Shown here in pieces: positions 8,572-17,697 of a stretch of 40,209 bases of DNA. The stretch spans positions 1 through 40,209 of the forward strand of contig CAJMLN010000017.1 of NCBI GenBank assembly GCA_905214315.1. Direction: 5' to 3'. Numbering within the stretch: the stretch's first letter is position 1; every line of letters begins with the position of its first letter. The translations under genes and the position numbers were made by a program. The notes under the pieces were generated by a model. It worked only from the letters and a program-made list of their open reading frames with translations. It was not told the origin of the DNA and searched no databases. Source of the DNA: an uncultured bacterium (GTDB taxonomy: Bacteria > Bacillota > Clostridia > Christensenellales > QALW01).

Positions 8572-9417
8572 TTAATCTTTCATACCTGACGTAGCCATGG
8601 TCTCGATAATATTGCTCTGTGCTACGATAAACAACGCAATTGGAACTGTCATAAGGATAACCGTTACCGCGTTGGATACGCCCTGCCGGGCCACGCCGGT
8701 AGAAACGATCTGTGTAAGCGCGTACGGCAATGTCTTAAGCGATTCGCTTTGAATAAATACCGACGCGCCCAGATTCCAAAGGTTTTGTACAGAAAAGATC
8801 ATCAGCGTGAGCCAAGCGGATTTTACCTGCGGAAGAACGATGGACCAAAAGATTTTAAAGCTTCCGGCGCCATCAATACGGGCCGCCTCAATCAAAGACC
8901 TCGGAATCTGCGACATAAACTGCTGCATTAAATACATTCCTAAGGATGCGCCGAACACAGGCACAATAATCGCCCAATAAGTATCGATCATGCCCAGTTG
9001 TGCTTTAATCATAAACAGCGGAATCCAAAGCACAGTACCATTAAACATAAGCGCCGTAACGATCATTCCGGAAATAAACTTTCTTCCGGGGAACTGATAC
9101 AGAGAAAGCGGATACGCGCACATAGAGCAGAATACGATTTGGCCGAAGGTACCCACTGAAGTGATAAACAACGTATTAAAGAAATACCTTGAGAATGGCA
9201 CCCAGGAATTTCCCATTAAAACGAACAAATCCGTATAGTTAGTCGTTACCCATCTTTGCGGAAACAATGTAGGCGGAAATTTAAACAACTCATCCATAGG
9301 CTTAAAGGAGTTGCCTACCGCATACACCATCGGCAATACCATAAAACAGGCAATTACCACCAAAAACAGTATACCAAGAAAATTTCCCGCTCCCGAGCGG
9401 TTGAGCTTTTTCGCCAT
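8572..9417 (-). CDS. Carbohydrate ABC transporter permease, MalG type (first pair)
   Basis: Inner-membrane permease of about 281 residues with six hydrophobic segments and a clean EAA loop (EAARIDGAGSFKIFW then LP). I chose ATG 9417 because AAGGTGG sits about 6 bases before it. A GTG at 9423, which gives a 4-base GTGA overlap with the upstream gene, abuts that ribosome site and is less likely. It pairs with the MalF-type gene just upstream. Followed by a 12-base gap to the NHL/TPR gene. Confidence 0.9.
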   Translation of the reverse strand: MAKKLNRSGAGNFLGILFLVVIACFMVLPMVYAVGNSFKPMDELFKFPPTLFPQRWVTTNYTDLFVLMGNSWVPFSRYFFNTLFITSVGTFGQIVFCSMCAYPLSLYQFPGRKFISGMIVTALMFNGTVLWIPLFMIKAQLGMIDTYWAIIVPVFGASLGMYLMQQFMSQIPRSLIEAARIDGAGSFKIFWSIVLPQVKSAWLTLMIFSVQNLWNLGASVFIQSESLKTLPYALTQIVSTGVARQGVSNAVTVILMTVPIALFIVAQSNIIETMATSGMKD

Positions 9418-9419
9418 TT

Positions 9420-10364
9420 TCACTCACCCACCTTCGAAAGCAATTTTTTAATAATCTTATTGGTAACAATCATCATCAGGAATAAGAGCACCGCGATTGC
9501 GCAGGCATAGCCCATTTCCATTCGGTTATTCGCGTAATCCTCCATATGATGGATCAGCGTATGCGCCACATAGTCCTGAGAGGGGAACCCGACCAGGTTC
9601 GTAATCTGTGCGCCCACGGAAAACGCACTTGTAATACTCATAACGGCGCCGAACATCAGCTGCGGCTTCATATAGGGCAAGGTAATATACCAAAGCTCCT
9701 GAAAACGGTTTTTAACGCCATCAATGGCTCCGGCCTCATAAAGCGTTCGATCAACATTCTGCAAACCTGCAATAAACGTCAAAAAGCTGGTTCCCAAGGA
9801 CGACCATAGAATCACGATCAAGCAACATGGAACTATATAATCGACGTCCTCTAACCATTTAATGTTTGTAAGCGTCAAGCCGGTATTCATCAAAAAGCCG
9901 TTCAACAGGCCGTATTGGTCTGAAGAAAAGATAATCTTCCAGACGACATAGACGTTTGCCAAGGTCGGCGCGTAATAAAACAGCGTCATAACCGCCCTGG
10001 TCTTTCTGCCCAGCTCATTGATAAGCCAGGCAAAGAACAGGGACATCAAATAACCGCCAGGGCCGACGATAACGGCAAAGAACAACGTATTCTTAAACGC
10101 TGTCATAAAAAGATCATCTGCGGTAAACAGCCTGATATAGTTATCCCAGCCGGTAAATACCGGAGGTTCCAATACGTTAAAGTAAGTAAAGCTGAAATAA
10201 ATAGCAACAAACACCGGCAAAACCGTAAACACGATAAATACCAGCAAATACGGAAGCATAAACAAATAGAGGCTGCCGTTTTTACGCATTTCCTTGAACT
10301 GATAACGAATCCAATCCGAGAAAAATGACTTCTTTTTTGTTGCGGGATTCGATTGGTTAGCCAT
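9420..10364 (-). CDS. Sugar ABC transporter permease, MalF type (first pair)
   Basis: A 314-residue membrane permease. A basic N-terminal region of about 30 residues is followed by LYLFMLPYLLVFIVF and further hydrophobic segments. The EAA loop reads EAGAIDGVKNRFQELW then LP. The start overlaps the end of the giant solute-binding gene by 8 bases, and AAAGGAAG lies 8 bases before the ATG. This pair, directly after the binding protein, is the most likely partner of that protein. The energising ATPase must come from elsewhere, as with MsmX in Bacillus. Confidence 0.9.
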   Translation of the reverse strand: MANQSNPATKKKSFFSDWIRYQFKEMRKNGSLYLFMLPYLLVFIVFTVLPVFVAIYFSFTYFNVLEPPVFTGWDNYIRLFTADDLFMTAFKNTLFFAVIVGPGGYLMSLFFAWLINELGRKTRAVMTLFYYAPTLANVYVVWKIIFSSDQYGLLNGFLMNTGLTLTNIKWLEDVDYIVPCCLIVILWSSLGTSFLTFIAGLQNVDRTLYEAGAIDGVKNRFQELWYITLPYMKPQLMFGAVMSITSAFSVGAQITNLVGFPSQDYVAHTLIHHMEDYANNRMEMGYACAIAVLLFLMMIVTNKIIKKLLSKVGE

Positions 10365-13300
10365 TATTCGTACTTCCTTTCGGTTTTGTCATTTCTATAA
10401 TTTTATCTGCGAATTCTTCACGCTTGCGCGCAATTTCTTGATTGATTTTGCTGACATATTCCACAAACGTGGTATTCGGATCGGTATCGTTATTGATAAC
10501 CTCTTTCCAGGCGAACTCAATATTACGTGCAGTATAATAGCCGCCCGGAACCTGCGGAACAGCCTTGGCGTGCGTCCATTGCTCCTGAATGGTTACCATT
10601 GATTTTTTATCCCAGGGCAACCGCGCCATCGCTTTCAGGTTTGCCGTCTGATATCTTGCTGCGGCCCCCAGCAGGCTTTCAATTTCCGTACCGAAACGGT
10701 ACTGAGCGTCCTCACCAGTCCACCATTTCATAAACTCCCAGGCACGCTGAATATGATCGCGCCCCTCCTCCGTGGTTTTATCCATGGCAAGCATAATGCA
10801 GCCGGCTGAACTGCTGCCGCAGGAATGATCCACTACCACATTGCCATTTTCATCCAGAAGCTGATTCCCGTTCTCATCATACTGTACTGTACCGGGAACC
10901 ATGGCAAATTCCCAAAGTCCTTGAATTTCAGGAGCAAAAACAGCAAGAGTAGAATATGTGCTGTAACTGGCAATACCTACCGGAACCTCACCGGTACGGA
11001 AACGGTTTGCAAAATCATACGTATTGGGCAAATCATATAAAGTATAGAACTGCGTCCATTCCTTAAACGCATCAAGTGCCGCATCCGAAGTCAAGTCTGT
11101 CGTCGTGCGGTCATCAGTATAGAATTGTCCGCCCTTTTGATACAGCAGCATAGCATACGTAAGGTTGCCGGCCCCTACCGCGCCAACTACCGGCACCGGC
11201 ATAGCAAACGTCATTTGCTGGTTCTGCAATTCTCCTATAATATAGTATACATCCTCCCATGTCTCCGGAGGCTCCAATCCCAATTCTTCCAAAATATCCG
11301 TGCGGTAAAATACCATATAGAAATCCTGTGTTTCTGGAACTGCATAAATCCCGTTTCCAAAGGAAAACGGCTCCACCGCGCTGGATGCAAACCTTTCGGT
11401 ATTAAGCAGTACCTCCGCATAATCAGGGAAAAGCTCTTCATCGGCAAGATTCATCACCGCGCCGCGGAAAGCGTAATTGACCGCATCGACTTCCCCTCGT
11501 GACAGGCAAATATCCGGTCCAATACCGGAAAGCGTAGAGGGCAAAAGAGACCCCGCAGCAACAAGCCTCGTGCTTACGGTAATTCCCGTCTGCGCTGTAA
11601 ACATATCGTCAATCAGTTGTTTTAAAATCGTGGCATTATCTCTTGAGCCTGTAAGTCCTACACCGGTCTCCAACCAAACCTCTACCGGCTCCTGCCCATC
11701 CTGTGCAACAGTACCGCCAATGTTATCATAGTCCTCCGTGAAAGACGCGATAAAGGAACGAACCTCATGAACAAGGCTTTCAAAGAAATTCGCACTTGCG
11801 CGCGGCAGCCCTTCCGCCAACCGCTCTTCAGTAGTAACAACGATATAATCCAGCTCCAACGGATTTTGGCTCATATCATTAATCCACGTGCCCATAGCCG
11901 CAATTGCATCTTTAAAATCGGTAAAAATGTTTTTAATTTTCGTATGGTCAGAATTCATCTGTTCCAGAATCAGCATCATGCTCTTCAAGCTGGAAAGCTG
12001 TGCGCTGGCGCTCTTTCCGAAGACCTCAATAAAACGTGCTTCCAGCTGCGTGAGATTTTCATATTCATTTCTAATGATCTGCAATGCATCAGGAACCATG
12101 GTATTAAGCATATAATCGCGGTTCAAGTCAGGGGAAGAACCGGTGATCATCAAAATTCTTCTGTATGCGGTATTCAGCTGTGTAAGGCTGTTTTCAGCAT
12201 CCGCCAGCAAGTCGCCCAAATCTCCCAGAGTTGTTTCCAGGCGGATCGTATTTTCGCCGGCATTTAAGAAAAAGTAATACGTGCCGTTCGTATCATCGCC
12301 CAAGGTATAATAGGAGAAAGAACTGTCATACCGGAAACGAAGATTTCCCGCCTCCTGGCATGGCTGAACACCGTTGATCATTAATTTCCGGGAAGTATAC
12401 ATCCCGCTCAAGGTATTCTGCCGTGCCTTCAGCGTTATCGCATACAAGCCGGACTTTTCTACCGATACCTTCCACTCAATCCACTCGTTCGGGCTCTGCC
12501 ATTTATCCGCGCCAATCGTATTATAGCGGATCTTACTGTGATGATACGGTACCGTAAGCGGAGAGGATCTGTCTGTAATAGCATAAATCGTAGGCGACGA
12601 TTTCAAAATGTCGTAAGTAACATCCTTTGTAGCGTCATAAGCCGTCACATCTACGGGATCAATATAACTGTTATATTTATCTATCGCACTCTGCGTAAGA
12701 AATTGAGCGGAATGCTTATTCGTATAAATCTCAGGATCATGCAGCCCTTCTGCCTGAATATACACAGAATTTACGCCCGTTACCTTTTGGTATCCGGCAG
12801 CCTGATATTGTGCAACCAATTCTGCATAGGTGGGAATCTCTTCAATTTGATGAAGCTTTGCATATTCTACCACCATGCCTTCTTTTACAGCTTCAAAAGA
12901 AAGCACATGTGTTCCTTCTTCAAAATAAAATTTGAAAGGCGTCTGCTCATAACCCATATAATCCCTTACAGCAAGGCTCTGCCATTGAGGTGCTTCTTCC
13001 TGATAGGGACGCTTTTCATTATTTGTCTGTCCGTCAACGCGCAAAAGCCCGGAATCCTTCCAAACACGCTCAAAGTTCACCTGACGCGCTTCATAAAAAG
13101 GCACGGCATAATCAATATACACTCTACGCTGAACCGCCGAGCTCTTGCTGGAAACACTGTACTGCTGCCCGTCTATCTCATAAACCAGTTCATCGTAGGC
13201 AAAATACGAAAATGTAATATTGTACAGCCCCGCCTGTTTTACATTGAAAACCCAGCCGCAGATCCCCTCATCATAAAAAAGCGCTCCCTCGCGAAGATCT

Positions 13301-13662
13301 TCGGGGGCGTTTTTCGACGCAACCTTTACAAGGGGAAGCTTGCCGATGATCTCGCCCGTATCCGGGTCAAACTGCACGGCATCCTTCCCGCTCAAAACGA
13401 TTTCCTCCTGCGGCATGGTTTTATCGCTATATTTATTTTTATAAGCGGTATAATCTGCCGTACTGGAAACCGTACTGTCAAAGGCTTGCGCCTCAGGCAT
13501 TTCATAATCAGCTTCCTCTTCTGTAGTGCCGGCCTCTGTTTCACCAGGCGTCTGAGATACATCAATATTTTCCGGCGCAGCATAAGCTACGCAGGCAAAC
13601 ACTGAAATCATTACTGACGCAATGATGACAAAGACCAGCAGTCTGTTAAGCAAAGACTTCAT
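10357..13662 (-). CDS. Giant extracellular solute-binding protein (family 1) with large N-terminal extension
   Basis: An 1101-residue exported protein, first in the eight-gene operon. Residues 1-28 form a signal peptide (ending AYAA) without a lipobox. The region from about 75 to 480 is beta-rich and looks like two carbohydrate-binding-module-like sandwiches, each carrying wording such as GLYNITFSYFAYD and GLYAITLKARQ. About 480-650 is predicted mostly helical. Only residues from about 665 to 1075 match a family-1 sugar-binding protein (PSTLSGIGPDICLSRGEVD, YAVPETQDFYMVFYRTDIL, the AWEFMKWWTGEDAQYRFG helix). Usual family members have 420-550 residues. With no lipid anchor it may be held by its C-terminal helices or by partner proteins. 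The ATG follows GGAGGAAG and a strong promoter. Confidence 0.87.
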   Translation of the reverse strand: MKSLLNRLLVFVIIASVMISVFACVAYAAPENIDVSQTPGETEAGTTEEEADYEMPEAQAFDSTVSSTADYTAYKNKYSDKTMPQEEIVLSGKDAVQFDPDTGEIIGKLPLVKVASKNAPEDLREGALFYDEGICGWVFNVKQAGLYNITFSYFAYDELVYEIDGQQYSVSSKSSAVQRRVYIDYAVPFYEARQVNFERVWKDSGLLRVDGQTNNEKRPYQEEAPQWQSLAVRDYMGYEQTPFKFYFEEGTHVLSFEAVKEGMVVEYAKLHQIEEIPTYAELVAQYQAAGYQKVTGVNSVYIQAEGLHDPEIYTNKHSAQFLTQSAIDKYNSYIDPVDVTAYDATKDVTYDILKSSPTIYAITDRSSPLTVPYHHSKIRYNTIGADKWQSPNEWIEWKVSVEKSGLYAITLKARQNTLSGMYTSRKLMINGVQPCQEAGNLRFRYDSSFSYYTLGDDTNGTYYFFLNAGENTIRLETTLGDLGDLLADAENSLTQLNTAYRRILMITGSSPDLNRDYMLNTMVPDALQIIRNEYENLTQLEARFIEVFGKSASAQLSSLKSMMLILEQMNSDHTKIKNIFTDFKDAIAAMGTWINDMSQNPLELDYIVVTTEERLAEGLPRASANFFESLVHEVRSFIASFTEDYDNIGGTVAQDGQEPVEVWLETGVGLTGSRDNATILKQLIDDMFTAQTGITVSTRLVAAGSLLPSTLSGIGPDICLSRGEVDAVNYAFRGAVMNLADEELFPDYAEVLLNTERFASSAVEPFSFGNGIYAVPETQDFYMVFYRTDILEELGLEPPETWEDVYYIIGELQNQQMTFAMPVPVVGAVGAGNLTYAMLLYQKGGQFYTDDRTTTDLTSDAALDAFKEWTQFYTLYDLPNTYDFANRFRTGEVPVGIASYSTYSTLAVFAPEIQGLWEFAMVPGTVQYDENGNQLLDENGNVVVDHSCGSSSAGCIMLAMDKTTEEGRDHIQRAWEFMKWWTGEDAQYRFGTEIESLLGAAARYQTANLKAMARLPWDKKSMVTIQEQWTHAKAVPQVPGGYYTARNIEFAWKEVINNDTDPNTTFVEYVSKINQEIARKREEFADKIIEMTKPKGSTNNG

Positions 13663-13735
13663 GTTCTTCCTCCTGAAAGCTAAAATGTTTCTGCAAAAAC
13701 GCTCAATATATAATAATGAGTACTCCGTGAGCAGA

Positions 13736-13761
13736 ATGATACATAATATCTACTGTATCAT
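13736..13761. promoter_or_regulatory. Perfect palindrome over the -10 region of the operon promoter (candidate operator)
   Basis: ATGATACA (13736-13743) and TGTATCAT (13754-13761) form a perfect 8-bp inverted repeat with a 10-base centre. The right arm covers the -10 box of the minus-strand promoter, so a bound dimeric regulator would block transcription. No regulator gene is adjacent. Confidence 0.5.
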
Positions 13762-13785
13762 ACCACCAAGAGGGGGCAAAGTCAA
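13757..13785 (-). promoter_or_regulatory. Sigma-A promoter of the eight-gene transport operon
   Basis: Read on the minus strand: TTGACT (13785-13780), a 17-base spacer and TATGAT (13762-13757), about 95 bases before the start codon at 13662. The rest of the divergent 400-base region holds the plus-strand exporter promoter and a small CGCCC/GGGCG hairpin (13839-13855). Confidence 0.7.
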
Positions 13786-13986
13786 TATGCTGCCTAAAAA
13801 ATTTTCCGTCATGTAAAAAATTCCCTTTTTAAAAAGAACGCCCTAATATCGGGCGCTTTCATCATTTTCCTTCTTGCTGTTAAAAAAATATTTACATTTT
13901 TAGACCATTATTTTATCACAAAAAGCACATCCGGATTCCCAATATTCTACCGGATAAAAAAAGTTCAAAATATTTGCTTTTTCTTA

Positions 13987-14015
13987 TTGACTTATGCGCT
14001 TCGTTGGGGTATAGT
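13987..14015 (+). promoter_or_regulatory. Sigma-A promoter of the ABC exporter operon
   Basis: TTGACT (13987-13992), a 17-base spacer and TATAGT (14010-14015). The predicted transcript starts near 14022, about 50 bases before the ATG at 14072. Confidence 0.7.
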
Positions 14016-14071
14016 TATTATCAAGCTGCTTTTATGCAGTTTCAAAATCAACGTGGTGCGAGGTGTTTCTT

Positions 14072-15865
14072 ATGAAGACACTAAAGCGACTGTTTCTCTA
14101 TTTCAGGCCTTATTTGGGTATCATGATACTGTACTTGGTTATGGGTGCGCTGATCGTTTCGCTGGCCATGGTGCTGCCGCAGATCACAAAAACTATCATA
14201 GCCTCAGTTATCGGCGATACTCCTTTTTCGATTTTGGGCCATACTCCCTCTTCCAAAGAGGTGCTCTTTCTTCAACTGGCCGTTGCCTGGCTCGCGATCG
14301 TAATCGTGCGTCAGGGGCTTTCCTACATCCGCGGCTATTTAATGGCCAAAAGCTCTATTAAAGCCGTTTGTAAAATGCGTGAGGATGTATTTGAAAAATT
14401 AGTATGGCAGTCACAGACTTTTCTGCGCAATGAAAATACCGGAAATATTATGACGGTCATCAACGGTGACACGGAAATGATAAAAAATTTCTTCACCGGC
14501 ACCGTTCCCGCCATTTTGGAGGCTGTTTTCGGTTTTGTTTTCGCCAGCATCATGATCGGCCAGATGAGTTGGATTATGGTATTGACTGCTTATCTTTTTG
14601 TGGTGCCTCTGTTTTTGATCTCCCGAAAATTCAGCAAAGTATTCTATAAATGGTACCACTTTGTGCGCGAATCCAGTGCGGATTTAAGCATGACTACCCA
14701 GGAAAATATCACCGGCATCCGTATTGTAAAGGCCTATGCCCAGGAAGAGCAGGAAAAGAAAAAATTCCAGGAAAAGAATGACGCATTCCGCTACCACGGC
14801 ATCAACTATATGGTAATCTGGGGCAAGCATTTCATTCCCTTCGGTATTATCAGCAATCTGCCCAACATCGTGCTTACCATTATGGCGGCTCTTTTAGTAA
14901 TTAACGGCAACACCCATTTTATGATGCTGGATCAGACGATGAGTGTTGCCGAGTTCGTGGCGATCGGCGGTTATGTGGGCTATATTCTGGTTCCCTTCCA
15001 GCAGATCAACAACTGGCTGAACCAAACTCAGCAGGCTGCTACCAGCGCGGAAAAGGTGTTCCGCTTTTTAAATACCGGCTCTATCATCGCTTCAAAAAAA
15101 GATGCGCAGACGGTGGACCCTGCCTGCATCAATATCAAAATGGAGCATGTGAGCTTCAGCGCGAATAAAACGCAGGTCATTGAGGACGTTACCATTGACC
15201 TGCCTCAGGGAAAAAGTCTCGGCATCATGGGCACTACCGGCAGCGGAAAAACGATGATTACCAATTTAATGACCCGCTTTTTTGACGTTACCGAAGGAGA
15301 GGTTACTATCAACGGAATCAATGTAAAGGATCTGGAGCTGACCAATCTGCGAGCCTGCTTTTCGCCTGTGCTGCAGGATGTATTCCTATTTTCCGATACC
15401 ATTGCGAAAAATATCGCATTTGGTCGGCCGAATGCCACCTATGAAGATGTGTGCAACTGTGCAAAAATTGCGCAGGCCCATGACTTTATTCTGGAAACCC
15501 CCGACGGGTATGATACCATTGTAGGCGAGCGCGGCATGGGGCTTTCCGGCGGACAAAAACAGCGTATTTCCATTGCTAGAGCCCTGCTTTTCAACGCGCC
15601 GGTGCTGATATTTGACGACGCAACCAGCGCCCTGGATATGGAAACCGAGCAGGAGCTGTATCAGGCGCTGCGCAGCCGCGGCAGCAACCAAAGCCATATT
15701 ATCATCGCCCACAGAATCTCTTCAGTAAAGGACTGTGATGAAATCATCATTATGGATAAAGGGCGTATTATAGAGCGCGGCACCCACGAAGAGCTTCTGG
15801 CGCTGCGCGGGCAGTATTATGAAATTTACAAAGAACAGTACAGCACTGTTCTTGAGGCAGTCTAA
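14072..15865 (+). CDS. ABC exporter half-transporter with degenerate Walker B (heterodimer subunit 1)
   Basis: A 597-residue type IV ABC exporter subunit: a six-helix membrane domain (about 1-320) followed by a nucleotide-binding domain. Walker A is GTTGSGKT (about 386-393), the signature is LSGGQKQR (about 490) and Walker B reads LIFDDATSALD (about 511). The residue after Walker B, normally the catalytic Glu, is Asp. Its downstream partner has the opposite defect, which is the pattern of heterodimeric exporters such as TM287/288, BmrCD and LmrCD. I chose ATG 14072 because AGGTG lies 6 bases upstream; the GTG at 14063 is inside that ribosome site. It probably exports drugs or lipids; the substrate is not visible. 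Confidence 0.93.
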   Translation: MKTLKRLFLYFRPYLGIMILYLVMGALIVSLAMVLPQITKTIIASVIGDTPFSILGHTPSSKEVLFLQLAVAWLAIVIVRQGLSYIRGYLMAKSSIKAVCKMREDVFEKLVWQSQTFLRNENTGNIMTVINGDTEMIKNFFTGTVPAILEAVFGFVFASIMIGQMSWIMVLTAYLFVVPLFLISRKFSKVFYKWYHFVRESSADLSMTTQENITGIRIVKAYAQEEQEKKKFQEKNDAFRYHGINYMVIWGKHFIPFGIISNLPNIVLTIMAALLVINGNTHFMMLDQTMSVAEFVAIGGYVGYILVPFQQINNWLNQTQQAATSAEKVFRFLNTGSIIASKKDAQTVDPACINIKMEHVSFSANKTQVIEDVTIDLPQGKSLGIMGTTGSGKTMITNLMTRFFDVTEGEVTINGINVKDLELTNLRACFSPVLQDVFLFSDTIAKNIAFGRPNATYEDVCNCAKIAQAHDFILETPDGYDTIVGERGMGLSGGQKQRISIARALLFNAPVLIFDDATSALDMETEQELYQALRSRGSNQSHIIIAHRISSVKDCDEIIIMDKGRIIERGTHEELLALRGQYYEIYKEQYSTVLEAV

Positions 15866-15878
15866 AGGAGGTGGTCCT

Positions 15879-17681
15879 ATGGCACGCAACAGATATTTAG
15901 ACGATGAAGAAGAAATTGTTAAGCTGAACGCCGGTCTCTTAAAACGGCTGTTCCGCTACATGATTCCCTACAAAAAGCTGTTCTTTGCAGGACTGTTCCT
16001 TTTAATTATCAACGTATTGGTCACCCTGATATGGCCCCGGATGACGCAGTGGATTATTGATGATGTGCTTTCCATAGACGGCGCTTATGCCAACAATATC
16101 AAAGCCCTGCTTACTGTTGTCGGCATCGTGTCTTTTGTGCTCTTTGTTGACGTTTTTTTAGCCGCAAAGCGTGTAATTCTGATTACCAAGCTCGGCCACA
16201 ACACAATTTACGATATCCGGCGTGAAATTTTCAATCATGTGCAGACGCTTTCCTTCAAATATTTTGATGACCGGCCAGCCGGCAAAATCATGGTACGGAT
16301 TACTAATTATGTGGACTCCCTCTCCAACCTGCTCTCCAGCCAGATCATCCAGCTGATTGTAGACGTCTTTACGCTGCTCTGCATTTTAGTAATTCTGCTG
16401 AGCATGAATCTGCGGCTTACCCTGCTGAGCTTTGCAGTAATTATTCCCCTTTCACTGTTTATTATCTTTCTGCGCCGTATCATTGCCAAATGGGCGCGCC
16501 GCGTAAGAGCAAAGTCGAGCAACCGAACAGCCTATATCCATGAAAATATCATGGGTACTTATGTGACCCAATCCTTTAACCGGGAGCAATACAATCATAG
16601 GGAAATGGTCCGTCTGGACGACGACGTAAACTACCAGTTCATCCGTCTTCACCTTTCCAGCGCGACCCTTGGACCGGCGGTAGATATTCTTTCTACAATC
16701 GGCACGATCCTGGTTTATTTTGTGGCCATTCGATTCATTGCCGGCGGCGAGATGACCTTAGGCGCGCTGACGGCCTTTACTACCTACATGACAAGATTCT
16801 GGCAGCCGATTTCCTCCTTTACCACGATTTTCAATCAATTCTGCGAGGCTACCAGCAACATCGAGCGTATTTTTGAAACCATTGATACCGAGCCGGAAAT
16901 CGAAGACAAACCGGACGCTTACGAGCTGCCGGATATCACCGGCCGCGTGGAATATAAAAATGTTGATTTTTCCTACGACGGAAAAGTCAACATCCTGGAA
17001 AACGTCTCCTTTACCGTAGAACCCGGGCAAATGATTGCCTTTGTCGGTCCCACGGGAGCTGGCAAAACAACAGTGGTAAATCTGCTTTCCCGCTTTTATG
17101 ACGTTACCGGCGGCAGTGTAGAAATCGACGGACACGATCTGCGCAACGTAACCCTGAAATCCCTGCGGACGCAGGTAGGCGTTATGATGCAGGATTCCTT
17201 CATTTTTACCGGCACAATTATGGAAAACATTCGTTACGGCAGGCCGGAAGCTACCGATGAAGAATGTATTGCCGCAGCCAGAAAAGTTTACGCCTCTGAA
17301 TTTATTGAACGCCTGCCCGAAGCCTATAACACCAAAGTACAGGAGCGCGGCGCCGGCCTTTCCACCGGGGAGCGCCAGCTGCTATCTTTTGCCCGCGCGG
17401 TATTGGCCGACCCCAAAATTCTGATTCTGGATGAAGCCACCAGCAGCATCGACACACAGACGGAGCTTCTGATTCAGCGCGCGCTGGCTCAGCTGTTAGA
17501 GGGCCGGACCAGCTTCGTAATCGCCCACCGCCTCTCTACGATCAAGCGCGCCGATCAAATCATGTGCATCTGCAACAAAGGCATTGCCGAGCGCGGCACC
17601 CATGAAGAGCTGATGCAGAAAAAAGGCATTTATTACGAGCTGAATATGAGCCAGTACCGGGCGCTGATTCAGCAACAATAA
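15879..17681 (+). CDS. ABC exporter half-transporter with canonical Walker B (heterodimer subunit 2)
   Basis: A 600-residue partner of the gene ending 13 bases upstream. The ATG follows AAAGGAGGTGG, which overlaps the upstream stop codon. The membrane domain covers about 40-340. The nucleotide-binding domain has Walker A GPTGAGKT (about 389-396), a signature altered to LSTGERQL (about 494) and a full Walker B with catalytic Glu (LILDEATSSID, about 515). Together the two subunits make one degenerate site (subunit 1 Walker motifs with subunit 2 signature) and one fully active site. The acidic N-terminal stretch DDEEEIVKLN is common in this subunit type. rmuC follows after 16 bases. Confidence 0.93.
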   Translation: MARNRYLDDEEEIVKLNAGLLKRLFRYMIPYKKLFFAGLFLLIINVLVTLIWPRMTQWIIDDVLSIDGAYANNIKALLTVVGIVSFVLFVDVFLAAKRVILITKLGHNTIYDIRREIFNHVQTLSFKYFDDRPAGKIMVRITNYVDSLSNLLSSQIIQLIVDVFTLLCILVILLSMNLRLTLLSFAVIIPLSLFIIFLRRIIAKWARRVRAKSSNRTAYIHENIMGTYVTQSFNREQYNHREMVRLDDDVNYQFIRLHLSSATLGPAVDILSTIGTILVYFVAIRFIAGGEMTLGALTAFTTYMTRFWQPISSFTTIFNQFCEATSNIERIFETIDTEPEIEDKPDAYELPDITGRVEYKNVDFSYDGKVNILENVSFTVEPGQMIAFVGPTGAGKTTVVNLLSRFYDVTGGSVEIDGHDLRNVTLKSLRTQVGVMMQDSFIFTGTIMENIRYGRPEATDEECIAAARKVYASEFIERLPEAYNTKVQERGAGLSTGERQLLSFARAVLADPKILILDEATSSIDTQTELLIQRALAQLLEGRTSFVIAHRLSTIKRADQIMCICNKGIAERGTHEELMQKKGIYYELNMSQYRALIQQQ

Positions 17682-17697
17682 GAACAGAAGGAATTTT

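Noticed and set aside
12538..13605. Long plus-strand ORF (355 codons) opposite the binding-protein gene
   Set aside because: It is a shadow of the minus-strand gene: basic and aromatic-rich composition, no ribosome site and no family motif.
13680..13720. Possible CcpA cre site (TGCAAAAACGCTCA) upstream of the transport operon
   Set aside because: The CG core is shifted by one base from the cre consensus and symmetry is poor, so catabolite control is not supported.
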